Positions 25,919-35,186 of a DNA stretch of 64,000 nt are shown piece after piece. Made by a program: the position numbers and the translations under genes. Source of the stretch: Acidobacteriota bacterium (lineage in GTDB: Bacteria > Acidobacteriota > Thermoanaerobaculia > UBA5066); assembly GCA_029781975.1 (NCBI GenBank), contig JAKOVQ010000046.1:124001-188000 (forward strand), written 5' to 3'. Position 1 is the first letter of the stretch, and each line of letters opens with the position of its first letter. The notes under the pieces are model-generated. The model saw only the letters and a list, made by a program, of their open reading frames with translations. It had not been told where the DNA came from and did not search any database.

Positions 25919-26593
25919 ATGAGCAACCGGAAGGTCATCCTCTCCAAGGACTCGAACCTGTGGGAGACCGGGGACCCCGCCAAGACGCTGGCCATCGTCG
26001 AGTCGGGAAAGCTCGGCGTCCGCGTCGGGAAGCGCCTCGTCGGGATCGTCTGGCCGAACATGGTCGTCGGGGAGGTCGCCCTCTTCACGCTCGAAGGCGA
26101 GCACGCGACGCGGACGGCCACCCTCTTCGCGCTCGAGGACTGGACCACGGTGGTCGAGTACCCGCCGGACCGGGTCAAGCAGGCGGGAGACGAGCAGCAG
26201 CACACGCTCTGGAACGCCATCCTCTCGACCCTCCTCGGGCAGATCTGCCGGAACTGCCTCGTCGTCGCGGCGGCGCACAAGGACCAGCCCTTCGTCTCGA
26301 GCACCTACCGGGCCCTCATGCACTCCCTCGTGCAGCACCACAAGCAGCAGTTCGCGGTCCTCACGCGGTGGGAGGACTTCATGCGGACCTTCCGCTTCCT
26401 CTACGCGACCCGCGACTTCACCCAGGCGACGCAGGCGGCCCTCCTCGGCCCGTTCGGCGACCGCGAGCACATCCTGAAGGCCTCCGAGATCACCCGCGAG
26501 ATGTTCCAGGGGAAGGTGGACGTCCCCTTCCTGAACGACATGCTCTCGGCCGAGAAGGAGCGCTTCGAGCTGGACGACCGGCCGTTGGCGTAG
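25919..26593 (+). CDS. cNMP-binding-fold protein without visible DNA-binding domain
   Basis: This 224-residue protein starts at ATG 25919 with GGGAGG 4 nt upstream. The N-terminal half matches a cyclic-nucleotide-binding domain in layout: LAIVESGKLGVRVGKRLVGIVWPN then MVVGEVALFTLE, HATRTATLFALEDWTTVVEYP (Ala/Glu-Asp turns of the phosphate-binding cassette region, not the canonical RxA arginine). The C-terminal half is helical and rich in His and Gln, and I see no winged-helix recognition helix. It may bind a small ligand as a regulator without DNA contact, or sense nucleotide in a complex. It is divergent from cbiM, 87 bp away. Confidence 0.6.
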   Translation: MSNRKVILSKDSNLWETGDPAKTLAIVESGKLGVRVGKRLVGIVWPNMVVGEVALFTLEGEHATRTATLFALEDWTTVVEYPPDRVKQAGDEQQHTLWNAILSTLLGQICRNCLVVAAAHKDQPFVSSTYRALMHSLVQHHKQQFAVLTRWEDFMRTFRFLYATRDFTQATQAALLGPFGDREHILKASEITREMFQGKVDVPFLNDMLSAEKERFELDDRPLA

Positions 26594-26625
26594 GGGCGCG
26601 GCAGCCCGACGCGCGCCGCGCGACG

Positions 26626-27267
26626 TCAGGGAATCCCGATCAGCTTGTGCGTCTGGAGGCTCAGGCGCCATCGCGGGTGCGAAAGGCAGTGGCGGAGCGC
26701 CCGCTGCGTGTTCGCCTCGCGCTCGGGACCGTCCAAAGGCTGGAGGAAGAAGTGGGCGAAGGGGAGCCCCTCGTAGAGCCCGGGCTCGGCCCCCTCCTGC
26801 GGGAAGACCAGCTTCAGCTCGTCGCCGGCGGTCAGGACGAGCGGAGCGCCGGCCTTCGGGCTGACGCAGGTCCAGTCGAGGCCGGGGGGCGGGAGGCGCG
26901 TCCCGTTCGTCTCCACCGCCACGTCGAAGCCCGCCGCGTGGAACGCGTCGACGAGGGGCCCGTCGAGCTGGAGGAGCGGCTCGCCCCCGGTGCAGACGAC
27001 GAGAGGGCGCGGGAGCTCCGGGCGTTCCGCCTGCCACGCCGCGGAGACGGCCGCGGCGAGCGCCTCCGGCGTCTCGAACCGGCCGCCGCCGGGGCCGTCG
27101 GTCCCGACGAAGTCGGTGTCGCAGAAGCGGCAGACGGCCGCCTCGCGGTCCTCCTCGCGTCCCGTCCAGAGGTTGCAGCCCGCGAACCGGCAGAAGACCG
27201 CGGCCCGTCCCGTCTGCGCCCCCTCGCCCTGGAGCGTGTAGTAGATCTCCTTGACCGCGTAGGCCAC
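26626..27267 (-). CDS. queE: 7-carboxy-7-deazaguanine synthase (radical SAM)
   Basis: This 213-residue radical SAM enzyme makes 7-carboxy-7-deazaguanine, a preQ0 precursor. The family's CX14CX2C variant is visible: C31, then C46 and C49 within CNLWTGREEDREAAVC and CRFCDTDF, with a GGEP motif at VVCTGGEPLLQ and a conserved VSPKAGA near the SAM region. The N-terminus MAYAVKEIYYTLQGEGAQTG is canonical. It follows queC by 10 bp on the same strand, so they form one operon. No queD or queF is in view. Confidence 0.95.
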   Translation of the reverse strand: MAYAVKEIYYTLQGEGAQTGRAAVFCRFAGCNLWTGREEDREAAVCRFCDTDFVGTDGPGGGRFETPEALAAAVSAAWQAERPELPRPLVVCTGGEPLLQLDGPLVDAFHAAGFDVAVETNGTRLPPPGLDWTCVSPKAGAPLVLTAGDELKLVFPQEGAEPGLYEGLPFAHFFLQPLDGPEREANTQRALRHCLSHPRWRLSLQTHKLIGIP

Positions 27268-27277
27268 GGCCGCTCCC

Positions 27278-27976
27278 TCAGCCCGCCGTCCGGTAACGCG
27301 TCGGGTCGGGGAGCCCCGCCTCGCGGAACCCTCTGGCCCGCAGGACGCACGAGTCGCACCGGCCGCACGCCTCCCCCTCGGGCGAGGCGTCGTAGCACGA
27401 GACGGTGAGCGAGTAGTCGACGCCGAGCGCCGTCCCCGTCTTCACGATCCGGGCCTTCGTCATCGTCAGGAGCGGCGCGTGGATCGTCACCGGGAGCGTC
27501 CCCTCGACGCCCCCCTTGGTCGCGAGGTTCGCCATCCGCTCGAAGGCGCTCACGTACTCCGGCCGGCAGTCGGGGTAGCCGCTGTAGTCGAGGGCGTTCA
27601 CGCCGATGAAGATGTCGCCCGTCCCGAGCGTCTCGGCCCAGGCGAGGGCGAACGAGAGGAAGATCGTGTTCCGCGCCGGGACGTAGGTCACCGGGATCCC
27701 GTGCGCCATCTCGTCGGCCGCTCTGTCCTTCGGGACCGGGATGTCGGCGGTGAGCGCCGACCCGCCGAAGAGGCGGAGGTCGATCTCGGCCACGACGTGT
27801 TTCGCTGCGCCGACCGCCCGCGCCACCCGCTCCGCCGCCGCCAGCTCCGCCGCGTGCCGCTGGCCGTACCGGAACGAGAGGGCGTATGGCGCGAAGCCGT
27901 CCCGGCGGGCGATCGCGAGGACGGTGGCGGAATCGAGGCCGCCGGAGACGAGGACGACGGCGCGGCGTTCATCCAT
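27278..27976 (-). CDS. queC: 7-cyano-7-deazaguanine synthase
   Basis: This 232-residue PP-loop ligase converts carboxy-deazaguanine and ammonia to preQ0. The P-loop is [11 protein letters not shown] (residues 9-19), the zinc ligands are C194, C204, C207 and C210 in [18 protein letters not shown], and [13 protein letters not shown] is the family core. Length is normal. The ATG at 27976 lies directly behind a 7-bp hairpin (27977-27999) and has no ribosome site, so it may be translated by coupling. It is co-directional with the AsnB-like, radical SAM and flavin genes upstream, 50 bp from the last. Confidence 0.96.
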   Translation of the reverse strand: MDERRAVVLVSGGLDSATVLAIARRDGFAPYALSFRYGQRHAAELAAAERVARAVGAAKHVVAEIDLRLFGGSALTADIPVPKDRAADEMAHGIPVTYVPARNTIFLSFALAWAETLGTGDIFIGVNALDYSGYPDCRPEYVSAFERMANLATKGGVEGTLPVTIHAPLLTMTKARIVKTGTALGVDYSLTVSCYDASPEGEACGRCDSCVLRARGFREAGLPDPTRYRTAG

Positions 27977-27999
27977 GGCCGGGCGAAGGATACCCGGCC
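27977..27999. repeat. Hairpin touching the queC start codon
   Basis: The arms GGCCGGG and CCCGGCC with a 9-nt loop (CGAAGGATA on the plus strand) lie immediately upstream of queC ATG on the minus-strand transcript, with no ribosome-binding site in between. It could hide the start, slow ribosomes or be incidental GC-rich sequence. It lacks the preQ1 riboswitch signature. Confidence 0.45.
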
Positions 28000-28026
28000 G
28001 AGGGAGCGGCGCAGGAGGGCCGCCCT

Positions 28027-29604
28027 TCACCCGTACCGGGCGAGCATCCCCTCGACGGCGGCGGCGCCGACCCCCAGCTTTCCGCGCGCGGCGCGGAGGT
28101 CGTCCGCGTCGAACGGGTACCAGGCGTCGCGGTCGGCGCGGCCGAGGCCGGCGACGTCGAACGGCTCGATCGCCGCGCGGACCTTCGCGATCAGGGCAGC
28201 TCGCAGCTCCGTCCGCTCCGGCCGGCCCGCCGCCGGAAGGGCCAGCGCGTCGGCGCAGCACGATGCCAACGCCGCCGAGAAGCGGGGCTCGCCCGCCAGG
28301 AGGAAGCCCGGCGCCCGCTCGGGGACCCCGAGCCGCCGGCACGCCTCCGTCCAGGTCGCCGCCGCGAAGTAGAGGAGCGTCAGCTGCCGGAAGAGCGGGA
28401 AGTCGTCGAAGGCGCTCCAGAGGGCCGCGATCAGGAGCTCGGCCGTGTCGCGCTCGCGGAGGGTCGCCTCCTCGTAATGGTGGAGAGCGTCGGCGAGGGC
28501 GTCGTCCCCCCTCGCCCGCTCGAGGAGCTCGCCCAGCCGGACGACGCCGAGGAGCGTCAGCGGGAAGCCGGCCGAGAGGAGCGGGTCGACGAAGCCGGCG
28601 GCGTAGGGGAGCAGCGCCCAGCGCCTCCCCGCCGCCACGTGGCTCGCGAACGAGAGGCGCGGCGCGTGGACGAAGGGGAGCGTCGCGCGCGCCTCCCGGA
28701 ACTGCGCCTTCACGGTGGGGAGCCGGTCGAGGAGCCGGTGCCACGCGGCCTCGCCCTCGGCGAAGCCGAGCTCGTCGGCCACGGCGTCGCGCGCCGTCAC
28801 CCCGGCGCTCGTGATCCCGTTGCCGAAGCGGAGGACCCAGATCCACCCGCCGGGGAAGACGTGGTGGACCGCCGCGTCGTCGATTGGGTAGGGGGCGCCG
28901 GGGAAGCGGGTGAAGGGCTCCATCCCGTCGAGCCGGGCCACCCCCGTGAAGTGCGAGTAGAGCCCCTGCGTCGGCGGCAGGTGCGGGCAGGGGCCCGACG
29001 GCAGGCCGAGCGTCCGGTGAAGGAAGCCGCGCGGCCCGGTGGCGTCGACGACGAGCCGCGCCTTCACCGCGAAGCGCCTTCCCTCGCGGCTCCCGGTCAG
29101 GAGCATCCCGTCGTCCGTCTCCGTCGCGCCGTCCAGCTCCACGCGGTCGCGGTAGTCGGCACCGGCGGCGATCGCCTCCCTGACGAGCGCGTGGTCGAAC
29201 TCCGGCCGGTACCAGTGCGTGTCGGCCACCTCGTTGCGCGGGCTGGCTGCGACGAGGAGCTGGTCGGCCCGGTCGGGACGACCGGCGAACGGCGCGTCCC
29301 GCTCGTGCCTGTAGAAGGTGAAGCCCCGTTTCAGGCCGCAGGAGACGTCGGGCCTCTCGCGCCGCCACGGCCCGAACTTGCAGAACGGCAGGAGCCGCGG
29401 CAGGTCCCAGCGGCGAGCCACCTCCTCGAGGAGGAGGTTCGAGAGGGGAGTGGACGACTCGCCGATGACGAAGCGGGGGTGCGTCCCCTTCTCGAGGAGG
29501 ACGACCGACCGCCGGGCGCGCCGCGCCACGAGCGCGAGGAGCGACCCGCCGAAGCCGGAGCCAATCACGGCGACGTCGGCGTCCCGCGTCCCTTCCTCGC
29601 TCAC
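28027..29604 (-). CDS. Halogenase-like FAD-dependent monooxygenase
   Basis: This 525-residue flavoenzyme belongs to the halogenase/geranylgeranyl-reductase superfamily. It starts at GTG 29604, overlapping the upstream radical SAM stop (GTGA). Residues 10-20 are a Rossmann FAD motif ([11 protein letters not shown]). [16 protein letters not shown] matches the GEST region of flavin-dependent halogenases, [11 protein letters not shown] the second FAD motif, and [13 protein letters not shown] a variant of the halogenase WxWxIP, with RF in place of IP. A catalytic lysine pairing could not be confirmed. It is part of a five-gene run ending in queC and queE. It may oxidise or halogenate a small molecule or peptide. 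Confidence 0.75.
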   Translation of the reverse strand: MSEEGTRDADVAVIGSGFGGSLLALVARRARRSVVLLEKGTHPRFVIGESSTPLSNLLLEEVARRWDLPRLLPFCKFGPWRRERPDVSCGLKRGFTFYRHERDAPFAGRPDRADQLLVAASPRNEVADTHWYRPEFDHALVREAIAAGADYRDRVELDGATETDDGMLLTGSREGRRFAVKARLVVDATGPRGFLHRTLGLPSGPCPHLPPTQGLYSHFTGVARLDGMEPFTRFPGAPYPIDDAAVHHVFPGGWIWVLRFGNGITSAGVTARDAVADELGFAEGEAAWHRLLDRLPTVKAQFREARATLPFVHAPRLSFASHVAAGRRWALLPYAAGFVDPLLSAGFPLTLLGVVRLGELLERARGDDALADALHHYEEATLRERDTAELLIAALWSAFDDFPLFRQLTLLYFAAATWTEACRRLGVPERAPGFLLAGEPRFSAALASCCADALALPAAGRPERTELRAALIAKVRAAIEPFDVAGLGRADRDAWYPFDADDLRAARGKLGVGAAAVEGMLARYG

Positions 29605-30563
29605 CCTCCCTCCCCGCAGGCGTCGCAGCGGACCGGCGGCGTCACGGCCTGCGTCCGGTTCATCGCCTCGAGCCGCTCCCACCGCGCGGGGAGGCACGCC
29701 TCGCAGCGCGAGAAGAGCGCGAGGTCCCACGTGTCGGCGAAGGCGCGCCCCCGCCCCAGCGCGACGGCCTCCTGCGCCGCCTCCTCGAGCATCGCGAGCG
29801 GCGGCGGCGAGAAGAGCCCCTGCCGCGCCAGCTCGTCGAGCGCGCCGTTCCCCGGCCTCACCGGGATGAGCGAGACGGCCGTGGCGCCGCAGTCGAACGC
29901 GAAGGCGGCGGAGAAGACGGCCCACGACACCGCCTCGGCCGGCGGGAGGAACGGGGGGCCGACGAGGACGAAGGCGCGGACGGCGATGCCGCGCGTCCTC
30001 AGGTAATCCGCCGCGCGGCGGAACGAGTCGGCCGTCATCCTCTTGTTCAGCATCCTGAGGACGCCGGGGTGCGCCGTCTCGAGCCCCATCGCCACCTCGA
30101 GGTCGCCCGCCAGCCGCTCGCGGAACCTCACGGCCGCCTCCCCCGCGAGGGCCGGGTGGCACTCGACGATCACCCTCTCGAACGGCGCGCAAAGCCCCGC
30201 CAGCGCCGGGAGGTCGTCCGGCGGGACGGCCGCGGGGTCGAAGAAGCTCCCGCCGTTGTAGAGCTTGACGCGCCGCGCCCCGCCGAGCCTCGGGAGGGCG
30301 GCATCCAGCTGGGCGACCGGCGCGCCCCGCGGCGTCCGTCCCGCAGTCGCCCCCTTCCAGAGGTCGCAGAAGACGCAGCGCCACGGGCAGGCGGCGCCCG
30401 TGAGGAAGACCGTGCCCACCGGGACGACCTCGCCCCGCTCGGTCCTCTCGTCCTCCACCAGGACGGCCGGCGCCTTCCACGGGTCGGCCGGGACGGCGGG
30501 CGCCCGGAGTCCCGTGACGAACCGCCCGCGGCCCCCCGCGTCGGCCGGGTAGGGGAGGGGCAT
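29601..30563 (-). CDS. Radical SAM enzyme, RaSEA/Elp3-like
   Basis: This 320-residue enzyme has the core CX3CX2C at C59, C63, C66 ([13 protein letters not shown]). Then [37 protein letters not shown] and [17 protein letters not shown] follow in the order seen in archaeosine-synthase partner RaSEA/Elp3-like proteins. The C-terminus carries two CxxC pairs, C287/C290 and C313/C316, possibly a zinc or auxiliary site. ATG at 30563 is 2 bp after the AsnB-like gene stops, and the stop overlaps the flavoenzyme GTG. A role making a deazapurine derivative is a hypothesis based on the neighbouring queC and queE and on the resemblance to RaSEA; other radical SAM substrates are not excluded. Confidence 0.76.
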   Translation of the reverse strand: MPLPYPADAGGRGRFVTGLRAPAVPADPWKAPAVLVEDERTERGEVVPVGTVFLTGAACPWRCVFCDLWKGATAGRTPRGAPVAQLDAALPRLGGARRVKLYNGGSFFDPAAVPPDDLPALAGLCAPFERVIVECHPALAGEAAVRFRERLAGDLEVAMGLETAHPGVLRMLNKRMTADSFRRAADYLRTRGIAVRAFVLVGPPFLPPAEAVSWAVFSAAFAFDCGATAVSLIPVRPGNGALDELARQGLFSPPPLAMLEEAAQEAVALGRGRAFADTWDLALFSRCEACLPARWERLEAMNRTQAVTPPVRCDACGEGG

Positions 30564-30565
30564 CG

Positions 30566-31885
30566 TCAGCGGTACCGCGCGAGGTAGCGCTTGCGCAGCT
30601 CGCCCTCGGTCATCCCCAGCCGCTCGCGGAGCCGTCCCTCCGTCGTCGCCCCGTGCTGGAAGCGGCGCTTGGGGAAGACCGGCATCTCCATCCCCGTCAC
30701 CGCCTTCACGCCGCGGGAGACGACCTCGCCCTTCAGGGCGTAGAGCCTCTCCGTCGACCCCTTCGTCAGGGCGTCGAACGGGATCGACTCGGCCACCGCG
30801 ACGACGTCCGGAGCCGTGAACGGGCTGAACCCCGTGAAGCCGTACTTCCGCGCCGGCGCGAACGTCCGCGCCGCTGCGCGCGAGAGGCCGCCGGAGTACG
30901 TCGCCGAGTGCTTCAGCTTCCCGACGCCCCACCCCTCCTGGTAGAGCATCGGGTTGTTCACCACGCTCCTGATCGTCAGCTCGGGGTTCTCCTCCACGGG
31001 GTAGTCCTTGAGGTTCTCGTCGCCGCCGTCGCCGTCGGCGAGGTACCGCCAGGAGGCGTACCGCTCGCGGATGCCGCGGCAGAGCGCCAGCGCCATCGCC
31101 GCGCACTCCACGTCGAGCGGCTTGTAGTCCTCCAGCGTCGCCAGCGCCTCGTCCACGTCGATGGCCGACGGCTCGACCTCCACCGCCTCGTGGAAGAGGC
31201 CGAGGCCCAGCGGCTCGAGGAACGCCCGCGCCTGCGCCAGGTCCGGCCCGTCGCCGAAGGTGAGCGTGAACGCCTTCAGCCGCGCGAGGCTCATCCCCAG
31301 CGCCTTCATCCCGTGGTACGTCACGAGGAAGACGGCCCCGCTGTCGATGCCGCCCGAGAACGAGACCCCCACCGGCTCGCGCTCGGGGAGCGTCTTCAGC
31401 CACTCCGCGGTCTCGTCGGCCAGGGCGCCGACGTAGGCGCGGCCGATCTCGTCGAGGTCGGTGGACGCCGTGTTCCGCCCGGGGGAGAGGAAGCGCCGGT
31501 AGGTCGGCTCGGGGTCGGGGCAGCCGACGACCTGCAGCTCCACGACGTGGTGCGCCGGGACCATCCGCGTGTAGCTGGGGTGGAACTGCTCGTCGAGCCC
31601 CTCCTTCTGGAGGGCGTGGTAGAGCTCGTCGATCCGGCTCGCGACGAAGAGCGCCGGTCCCTCGGCGCGCTTGGCCAGGAAGTAGCGGAGCGGCCGGTCG
31701 AGAGACCGGGCCATCCGGACCGTGGTCCCCTCGCGGGCCACGAGGGCGAACGAGCCGCGCAGGTCGCGGACCGCCTCGGGAGGGCCGGTGAGGAGGAGGC
31801 GGCGCGCCTCCTCGACGGTGGAGTTGCGGAGGGAGTTGGCGTCCGGGTCCACGAGGTCGACGACGCGCTCGACGGAACGGTCCAT
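30566..31885 (-). CDS. AsnB-family ATP-dependent amide ligase without glutaminase Cys
   Basis: This 439-residue protein has an asparagine-synthetase-B-like synthetase domain. The PP-loop is VSFSGGIDSGAVF (near residues 173-185) and YLADGDGGDENLKDYP corresponds to the GEGSDE motif. The N-terminal Ntn-like domain begins MDRSVERV, so the Cys2 needed for glutamine hydrolysis is absent, as in beta-lactam synthetase and similar enzymes. It probably activates a carboxylate by adenylation to form an amide. ATG at 31885 has GGAGGAG 5 nt upstream. It is the first gene of the five-gene run. The substrate is unknown; FD GDG at the active-site loop differs from AsnB (SGEGSDE), an oddity worth noting. Confidence 0.8.
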   Translation of the reverse strand: MDRSVERVVDLVDPDANSLRNSTVEEARRLLLTGPPEAVRDLRGSFALVAREGTTVRMARSLDRPLRYFLAKRAEGPALFVASRIDELYHALQKEGLDEQFHPSYTRMVPAHHVVELQVVGCPDPEPTYRRFLSPGRNTASTDLDEIGRAYVGALADETAEWLKTLPEREPVGVSFSGGIDSGAVFLVTYHGMKALGMSLARLKAFTLTFGDGPDLAQARAFLEPLGLGLFHEAVEVEPSAIDVDEALATLEDYKPLDVECAAMALALCRGIRERYASWRYLADGDGGDENLKDYPVEENPELTIRSVVNNPMLYQEGWGVGKLKHSATYSGGLSRAAARTFAPARKYGFTGFSPFTAPDVVAVAESIPFDALTKGSTERLYALKGEVVSRGVKAVTGMEMPVFPKRRFQHGATTEGRLRERLGMTEGELRKRYLARYR

Positions 31886-31957
31886 GGCGGCTCCTCCGCC
31901 CGGCGCCTGCGCGCGGGCCCCGGAATCATAGGCGCGGATTCCCTAGAATCGGGCGCG

Positions 31958-32419
31958 ATGGAAAAGGTGCACGCGACGCTGGGGCCCGACGACTTCCGGG
32001 AGCTGACGGAGATGGCCCTCGAGCGGCTCGCGGCCCACCCCGAAGCGGGGCCGCGCCTCGCCCGCCTCGGCTACGTCTCCCGCTTCGTCTTTCCCGACCT
32101 CAAGCTCGTCCTCGACGTCGGGCCGGCCGACTCGCGGAAGCGGAAGAAGGGGCGCCACCTGGACTGGGCGTGGGGAGGCGCGTGGCGGGGGCCGAAGGCG
32201 GCCGTCCTCGTCTCGCTCCCGTCGTCGGTCGCCAACCGCTGCGCCCAGGGGAAGGCGAACGCGGGGGCCCTCGTCTCGCGGAACGAGATCGTCGTCACCC
32301 CCCTGTCCGACGCGTTCGACCGCGACGCCGTCCTCGACCTCGTCCCGCTCCTCACGCCCCTCTCGAGGGACTGGGTCGAGGAGATGAAGGCCGAGGGGTT
32401 CGGGAAGTTCGTCCTGTAG
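31958..32419 (+). CDS. Hypothetical small soluble protein
   Basis: This 153-residue protein starts MEKVHATLGPDDFRELTEM and has no signal peptide. It alternates helix and strand with a basic segment (PADSRKRKKGRHLDW) and a hydrophobic stretch (PKAAVLVSLPSSVANRCAQGK). I do not recognise it; a weak resemblance to SCP2-like lipid-binding folds is only an impression. The ribosome site is weak. It is divergent from the AsnB-like gene (73 bp apart) and convergent with the kinase gene, whose end is only 9 bp away, so transcription in this tight space may interfere. Confidence 0.6.
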   Translation: MEKVHATLGPDDFRELTEMALERLAAHPEAGPRLARLGYVSRFVFPDLKLVLDVGPADSRKRKKGRHLDWAWGGAWRGPKAAVLVSLPSSVANRCAQGKANAGALVSRNEIVVTPLSDAFDRDAVLDLVPLLTPLSRDWVEEMKAEGFGKFVL

Positions 32420-32428
32420 TCCGGCCGC

Positions 32429-35119
32429 CTACCGGAACCCCTCCACCAGCATCAGCTCCGTCGCCTCCACGTCGTAGCGCGTGTAGAGGACCGCGCTCCC
32501 GTCCGGCGCCGCCGAGACGCCGAAGGACGGACGCTTCCCGAGCGGGGTGAGGAGGACGTTGGCCCCGTCCGTGAACCGGAGGAGCCGGAGCGAGGCATCG
32601 ACGCCCGGCGAGTCGATGTAGACGAGCCCCTCGGCCGTCACGTCGAAGTTGCCCCACCCGGCGATCCGCGGGATCACCGGCGTCTCCTCTCCCGTCTCCA
32701 CGCCGTCCGCCACGGGGACCTTCCAGACGGACCACCCGGATTTCGGGTCGGGCCTGGCGTAGTAGAGCGTCCTTCCGTCGAGCGACTCCAGCGCCGCGAA
32801 GCCGCCGCCCCGCGTCACGCGCACCGGCTCCGCTCCCGGCTCCGGCGCCATCCGCCACACCTGGAACCCCCCGTCGCGGTTCGAGGCGAAGTAGATCCTC
32901 TTGCCGTCACGCGAGAAGCTCGGCGCGCTGTCGTGCGCCGGGTTCGTCGTCAGCCGCCGCGGCGTGGCCCCTTCGGGCGTCGTGGTGTAGAGCTCCATCT
33001 GCCCATCCTCGTTCGAGACGAAGACAAGCGTCTTGCCGTCGGGCGAGAAGCGTCCGCCGGAGGTCATCGTCCCCCCCAGCGACGTGACCGCGCGGGGATT
33101 CGACCCGTCGGCCCCGCACAGCCAGACCTGGTGGCTGCCGGAGCGGTCAGAGGTGAAGAGGATTGCCTTCCCGTCCGGGGAGTTGCACGGGTCGATGTCC
33201 CGCCGCGTCGACGAGATGAAGCGCTCGGGAGGGCCGGACCCGGGCGGGAGGGGAAGGCGCCAGATGTTCTCGTCCCGCTGCCAGCGCGCGTAGACGAGAC
33301 GACTTCCGGCCACCGTCGGCCACTCGCCGTCCTGGCCCACCGTGAGCGGCTCTGCCTTCTCGCCATGGCCCGACACGGGGATGGAGAGGAGGCGCGGGTT
33401 CGAGGTGGCGCCGGCCGCGCCGACGGAGAAGACGATCCGCCTACCGTCCGGCGTGAAGGCCGGCTCGCTGGAGGTCGTCCCCTCGAACGTCAGGCGGCGC
33501 GGCTCGCCGGCGGCCTTCAGGTCGTCCGTCAGCGAGAGGAGGTAGATCTCGCTGTTCGACCGCGTCATCGACCGCGCGAACGCCAGGGTCCGGCCGTCCG
33601 GGGAGATCGCCGGCATCACGTCGCCGGCCCAGGCGCCGGCGGGCGGGGTGGTCAGCGTCCGCAGCTCACCCGATCCCACTGAGAGGACCCGGATCGCTTG
33701 CCCCGAGTCGGCCGCGCCCCGTTCCGAGGCGAAGAGAAACCGCGCGTCCCGCGACCAGGCGAGCCGGCCGTTGAATCTGCCCTCCGCGATCCTTCGCTCC
33801 GGCCCGCCCATCGCGGGGACGACCATCACCGCCGACCGGCCGACCTCGATTCGCCGCCGGAAGGCGATCTGGGTCCCGTCCGGCGACCAGGCAGGCACGA
33901 CGTCGTCCGCCGGGTCGCGCGTCAGCCTCAGCGGCACCCCGGGACCGACGAGCTTCACGTAGACGTCGAAGTTGTCCTGCTTCTCGCCGTTCCACGAGAA
34001 GGCCACCTGCCTGCCGTCGGGCGAGAGGGCTGGCTCGCGGACCAGTCCCTCGTAGCTCGTCAGCGGGACGGGCTCTGTCGTCTCCCGGCGAGCGGAGACG
34101 TAGCCGTGCCCGAACCACACCCCCACGGCCAGGAGCGCGAGCGCGACGAACGCCGCGATCGCCCAGAGGACCGAGCGGAGCCGGGAAGGCGCCGCGCCCG
34201 TCGGGACGGGCGCGCCCCCTGCGTCACCCGCCCCTCCCGCGGCCCCCGCCGCCGGCGCCGGGGCGGCGGCCTCGTCCTCCTCGCGCAGCTCCTCCAGGGA
34301 CAGCCGTACGTCGGCCATGCTCTGCGTGCGCTTCGACGGGTCGCGCCTGAGGCAACGCGAGACGATCCTCGCCAGCTCCGGCGGGACCCCCTCGAGGCGG
34401 GGCGGCTCCTCGTGCAGGAGGGCCGCCAGCGTCGCGGCCGTGCTGTCGCGCCGGAAGGGGGACTGGCCGGAGAGCATCTCGTGGAGGACGACGCCGAAGC
34501 TGAAGACGTCGGTCCGGGCGTCGACCTTCTTTCCCTGGGCCTGCTCAGGCGACATGTAGGCGGCGGTGCCGACGACCACCCCCTCGGCCGTCACCCCCTC
34601 GAACGTCTCCGTCTCCGCCCGGGTGAGCTCGGCGCCCGGCGTCTGGGGCTGTGCCAGCTTCGCCAGGCCGAAGTCGAGCACCTTGACCCGGCCGTCCTCC
34701 GTCACCATGACGTTCGCGGGCTTCAGGTCGCGGTGGACGATCCCGGCCGCGTGGGCGCGTGCCAGGGCGTCGGCGATCTGCTCGCCGATCCGGACCGCCC
34801 TCTCCACCGGCATCGGCCCGCGCCGGAGGAGGTCGAGGAGCGTCTCCCCCTTCACCAGCTCCATCGCGATGAAGGTGACTCCGTCCGCCTCGTCGATGTC
34901 GTAGACGGAGACGATCCCCGGGTGCTCGAGCGAGCCGGCCGTCCGCGCCTCGAGGACGAACCGCCGCCTTCGCTCGGGGTCCTGCATCCGCTCCGGAGGC
35001 AGGACCTTCAGCGCCACGTCGCGCTCCAGGTGGAGGTCGCGAGCGCGGTAGACGGCCCCCATCCCCCCCTCGCCGATCTTCTCGAGGACCCGGTAGTGCG
35101 AGACCGTCGTGCCGATCAT
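32429..35119 (-). CDS. PknB-type Ser/Thr kinase fused to TolB/PD40 beta-propeller
   Basis: This 896-residue membrane receptor-like kinase has an N-terminal kinase domain with GEGGMGAVYRA, Lys38 in VALKVL, the catalytic HRDLKPANV (Asp131) and DFGLAKL (149-151). A single transmembrane helix lies at about 315-340 (WAIAAFVALALLAVGVWFG). The C-terminal half is a six- or more-bladed propeller of PD40/TolB-type repeats such as LSPDGRQVAFSW, WSPDGTQIAFRRR, SPDGKAILFTSDRSG and FSRDGKRIYFASNRDG, with near-regular spacing, facing the periplasm. Fusions like this are frequent in Acidobacteriota and some myxobacteria. The substrate is unknown. ATG at 35119 has only a weak ribosome site. Confidence 0.93.
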   Translation of the reverse strand: MIGTTVSHYRVLEKIGEGGMGAVYRARDLHLERDVALKVLPPERMQDPERRRRFVLEARTAGSLEHPGIVSVYDIDEADGVTFIAMELVKGETLLDLLRRGPMPVERAVRIGEQIADALARAHAAGIVHRDLKPANVMVTEDGRVKVLDFGLAKLAQPQTPGAELTRAETETFEGVTAEGVVVGTAAYMSPEQAQGKKVDARTDVFSFGVVLHEMLSGQSPFRRDSTAATLAALLHEEPPRLEGVPPELARIVSRCLRRDPSKRTQSMADVRLSLEELREEDEAAAPAPAAGAAGGAGDAGGAPVPTGAAPSRLRSVLWAIAAFVALALLAVGVWFGHGYVSARRETTEPVPLTSYEGLVREPALSPDGRQVAFSWNGEKQDNFDVYVKLVGPGVPLRLTRDPADDVVPAWSPDGTQIAFRRRIEVGRSAVMVVPAMGGPERRIAEGRFNGRLAWSRDARFLFASERGAADSGQAIRVLSVGSGELRTLTTPPAGAWAGDVMPAISPDGRTLAFARSMTRSNSEIYLLSLTDDLKAAGEPRRLTFEGTTSSEPAFTPDGRRIVFSVGAAGATSNPRLLSIPVSGHGEKAEPLTVGQDGEWPTVAGSRLVYARWQRDENIWRLPLPPGSGPPERFISSTRRDIDPCNSPDGKAILFTSDRSGSHQVWLCGADGSNPRAVTSLGGTMTSGGRFSPDGKTLVFVSNEDGQMELYTTTPEGATPRRLTTNPAHDSAPSFSRDGKRIYFASNRDGGFQVWRMAPEPGAEPVRVTRGGGFAALESLDGRTLYYARPDPKSGWSVWKVPVADGVETGEETPVIPRIAGWGNFDVTAEGLVYIDSPGVDASLRLLRFTDGANVLLTPLGKRPSFGVSAAPDGSAVLYTRYDVEATELMLVEGFR

Positions 35120-35186
35120 TTCGCGGCCACCAGATTAGGCCCCGTCCCCGGCGGGAACAAGGTGGTCAGGATCGTCCTGGCCCCGC

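Noticed and set aside
27977..27999. preQ1 riboswitch at queC
   Set aside because: Only a GC hairpin is present; no A-rich tail or pseudoknot pairing partner is seen.
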